Assembly (NCBI GenBank): GCA_013399855.1
Contig: VXAY01005611.1
Location: 1-64,000 of the forward strand
Length of the DNA stretch: 64,000 nucleotides
Source: Oxyruncus cristatus
Lineage: Eukaryota; Chordata; Aves; Passeriformes; Cotingidae
Reading direction: 5' to 3'
In this document: positions 63,121 to 64,000 of the stretch, piece after piece
Position numbering within the stretch: the first letter of the stretch is position 1
Layout: every line of letters starts with the position of its first letter
Translations under genes and position numbers: made by a program
The notes under the pieces: model-generated
Seen by the model: the letters and a program-made list of their open reading frames with translations, nothing else
What the model was told of the DNA's origin: nothing
The model's database searches: none

Positions 63121-63560
63121 TCATAGAATCAGCCAGGCTGGAAAGGACCTCTGAGATCATGAAGTCTAACCCTTGATCCAACACCACTGCAGTTACTAGG
63201 CCATGGCACTAAGTGCCATGTACAGTCTCATCTTAAAAACCTCCAGGGACAGTGAATTCACCACTTCCCTGGGCAGCCCATTCCAATGCCTGATTACTCT
63301 CTCTGTAAGAAATTTCTTCCTAATATCCAACCTAAACGTCCCCTGGCAGAGCTTAAGGCCATGCCCTCTTGTCTTACTGATAGTTGCCTGGGAGAAGAGA
63401 CCAACCCCCACCTGGCTACAACCTCCTCTCAGATAGTTGTAGAGAGCGATGAGGTCTCCCCTGAGCCTTCTCCAGGCTAAACAACCCCAGCTCCCTCAGC
63501 CTCTCCTCATAGGACTTGTGTTTGAGACCCTTCACCAGCCTGGTTGCTCTTCTTCAGGCC
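63121..63560 (-). mobile_element. CR1 LINE, 5'-truncated 3' end (best preserved in the window)
   Basis: The 3' terminus TCATAGAATCAGCCAGGCTG is at 63121, with the body in reverse complement up to about 63560. The minus-strand frame 63196-63411 still reads as the ORF2 C terminus ([20 protein letters not shown] then LPREVVNS). Truncated and non-autonomous. The terminus differs from the 16.5- and 31.6-kb copies, indicating a different subfamily. Confidence 0.95.
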
Positions 63561-64000
63561 TGAGGAAGAATATGACACAGGAAGAAGTCTTTGCATAGAA
63601 ACAAGACAAGTTAAAATGATTCATTTTACCAGTGGCTGCTGTATAGTAAAATTCTAAGTCATTTTACTGTGGGCTTCAGATCTGGACACTGTCTCTGAAG
63701 AATATGTGTGAAGGGTAAGCAAAAGAGAAAGTCTGATAGGAAGAGGATTGCGGCAAGAAGTGGCCTGCACAGCAGCAGGAAATAGAAGTCTACATATAAG
63801 CCTTCATATACAGAGATTGTTCACAGTCTGATCAATGACATAAATTCCAGATTCTGTTTTATAGTTGAACAGTAAAATCAATCAGTATTAAAATAGAGTA
63901 TATAGAGTATTGCAGATTAAAAAAAGGGGGCCATACCTCCATCCTCCCAAGTCTGAACTCAATAGCTTTAGCAACACAGTAAATACAGAAGGTAGACACA
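63561..64000. other. Intergenic end of window
   Basis: About 440 bases of unique AT-rich DNA after the CR1 copy. I see nothing recognisable. Confidence 0.6.

Noticed and set aside
63196..63480. Open frames on both strands near 63.2-63.5 kb
   Set aside because: They lie inside a CR1 copy; the minus frame is the LINE ORF2 C terminus and the plus frames are its shadow.

Overview
The window looks like nuclear DNA from a bird. It is AT-rich and gene-sparse. It holds several CR1 LINE 3' ends with the typical TCATAGAATCATAGAAT terminus, plus two solo long terminal repeats (LTRs), one of which resembles an LTR family I know from Neoaves/passerines. I infer a neoavian, possibly passerine, source; the species cannot be read from the sequence.

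The only protein-coding gene I can support is TFEC, a MiT/TFE-family bHLH-leucine-zipper transcription factor. It lies on the minus strand and I see all of it. Eight coding exons, listed from the 5' end (high coordinates), are: 49752-49784, 48977-49228, 46672-46767, 28796-28910, 27856-27912, 23636-23711, 15235-15382 and 13917-14297. All splice junctions are GT/AG and all phases agree. The lengths (33, 252, 96, 115, 57, 76, 148 and 381 bases) sum to 1158 bases, which is 385 codons plus TAA. Exons 3 and 5-7 have the lengths I remember for the equivalent MITF exons. The first coding exon encodes 11 residues and matches the melanocyte-type first exon of MITF in length, phase and general look. A TATA-like box and a LEF/TCF-like site lie just upstream of it.

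Layout by region. 1-12.5 kb: TFEC 3' flank, without recognisable genes, with one solo LTR (11559-12275, 5-bp target-site duplication). 12.6-14.3 kb: 3' UTR and last exon. 14.3-49.8 kb: TFEC introns, with CR1 copies at 16.5, 26.8, 31.6-33.9 and 42.3 kb, an old LINE relic at 36.7-37.3 kb, microsatellites, and several CACGTG E-boxes of the kind MiT proteins bind. 49.8-64 kb: TFEC promoter and upstream flank, with CR1 relics at 52.3, 53.3-54.3 and 63.1 kb and an LTR at 61.6-62.25 kb.

Functionally the window is one locus: a regulator likely to act in pigment-epithelium or myeloid-type cells, with its proximal promoter, scattered candidate autoregulatory sites, and transposon debris. I found no convincing new system. 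The observations most worth checking are the MITF-M-like first exon, the E-box set, the inverted CR1 pair and an intronic hairpin built from a microsatellite.
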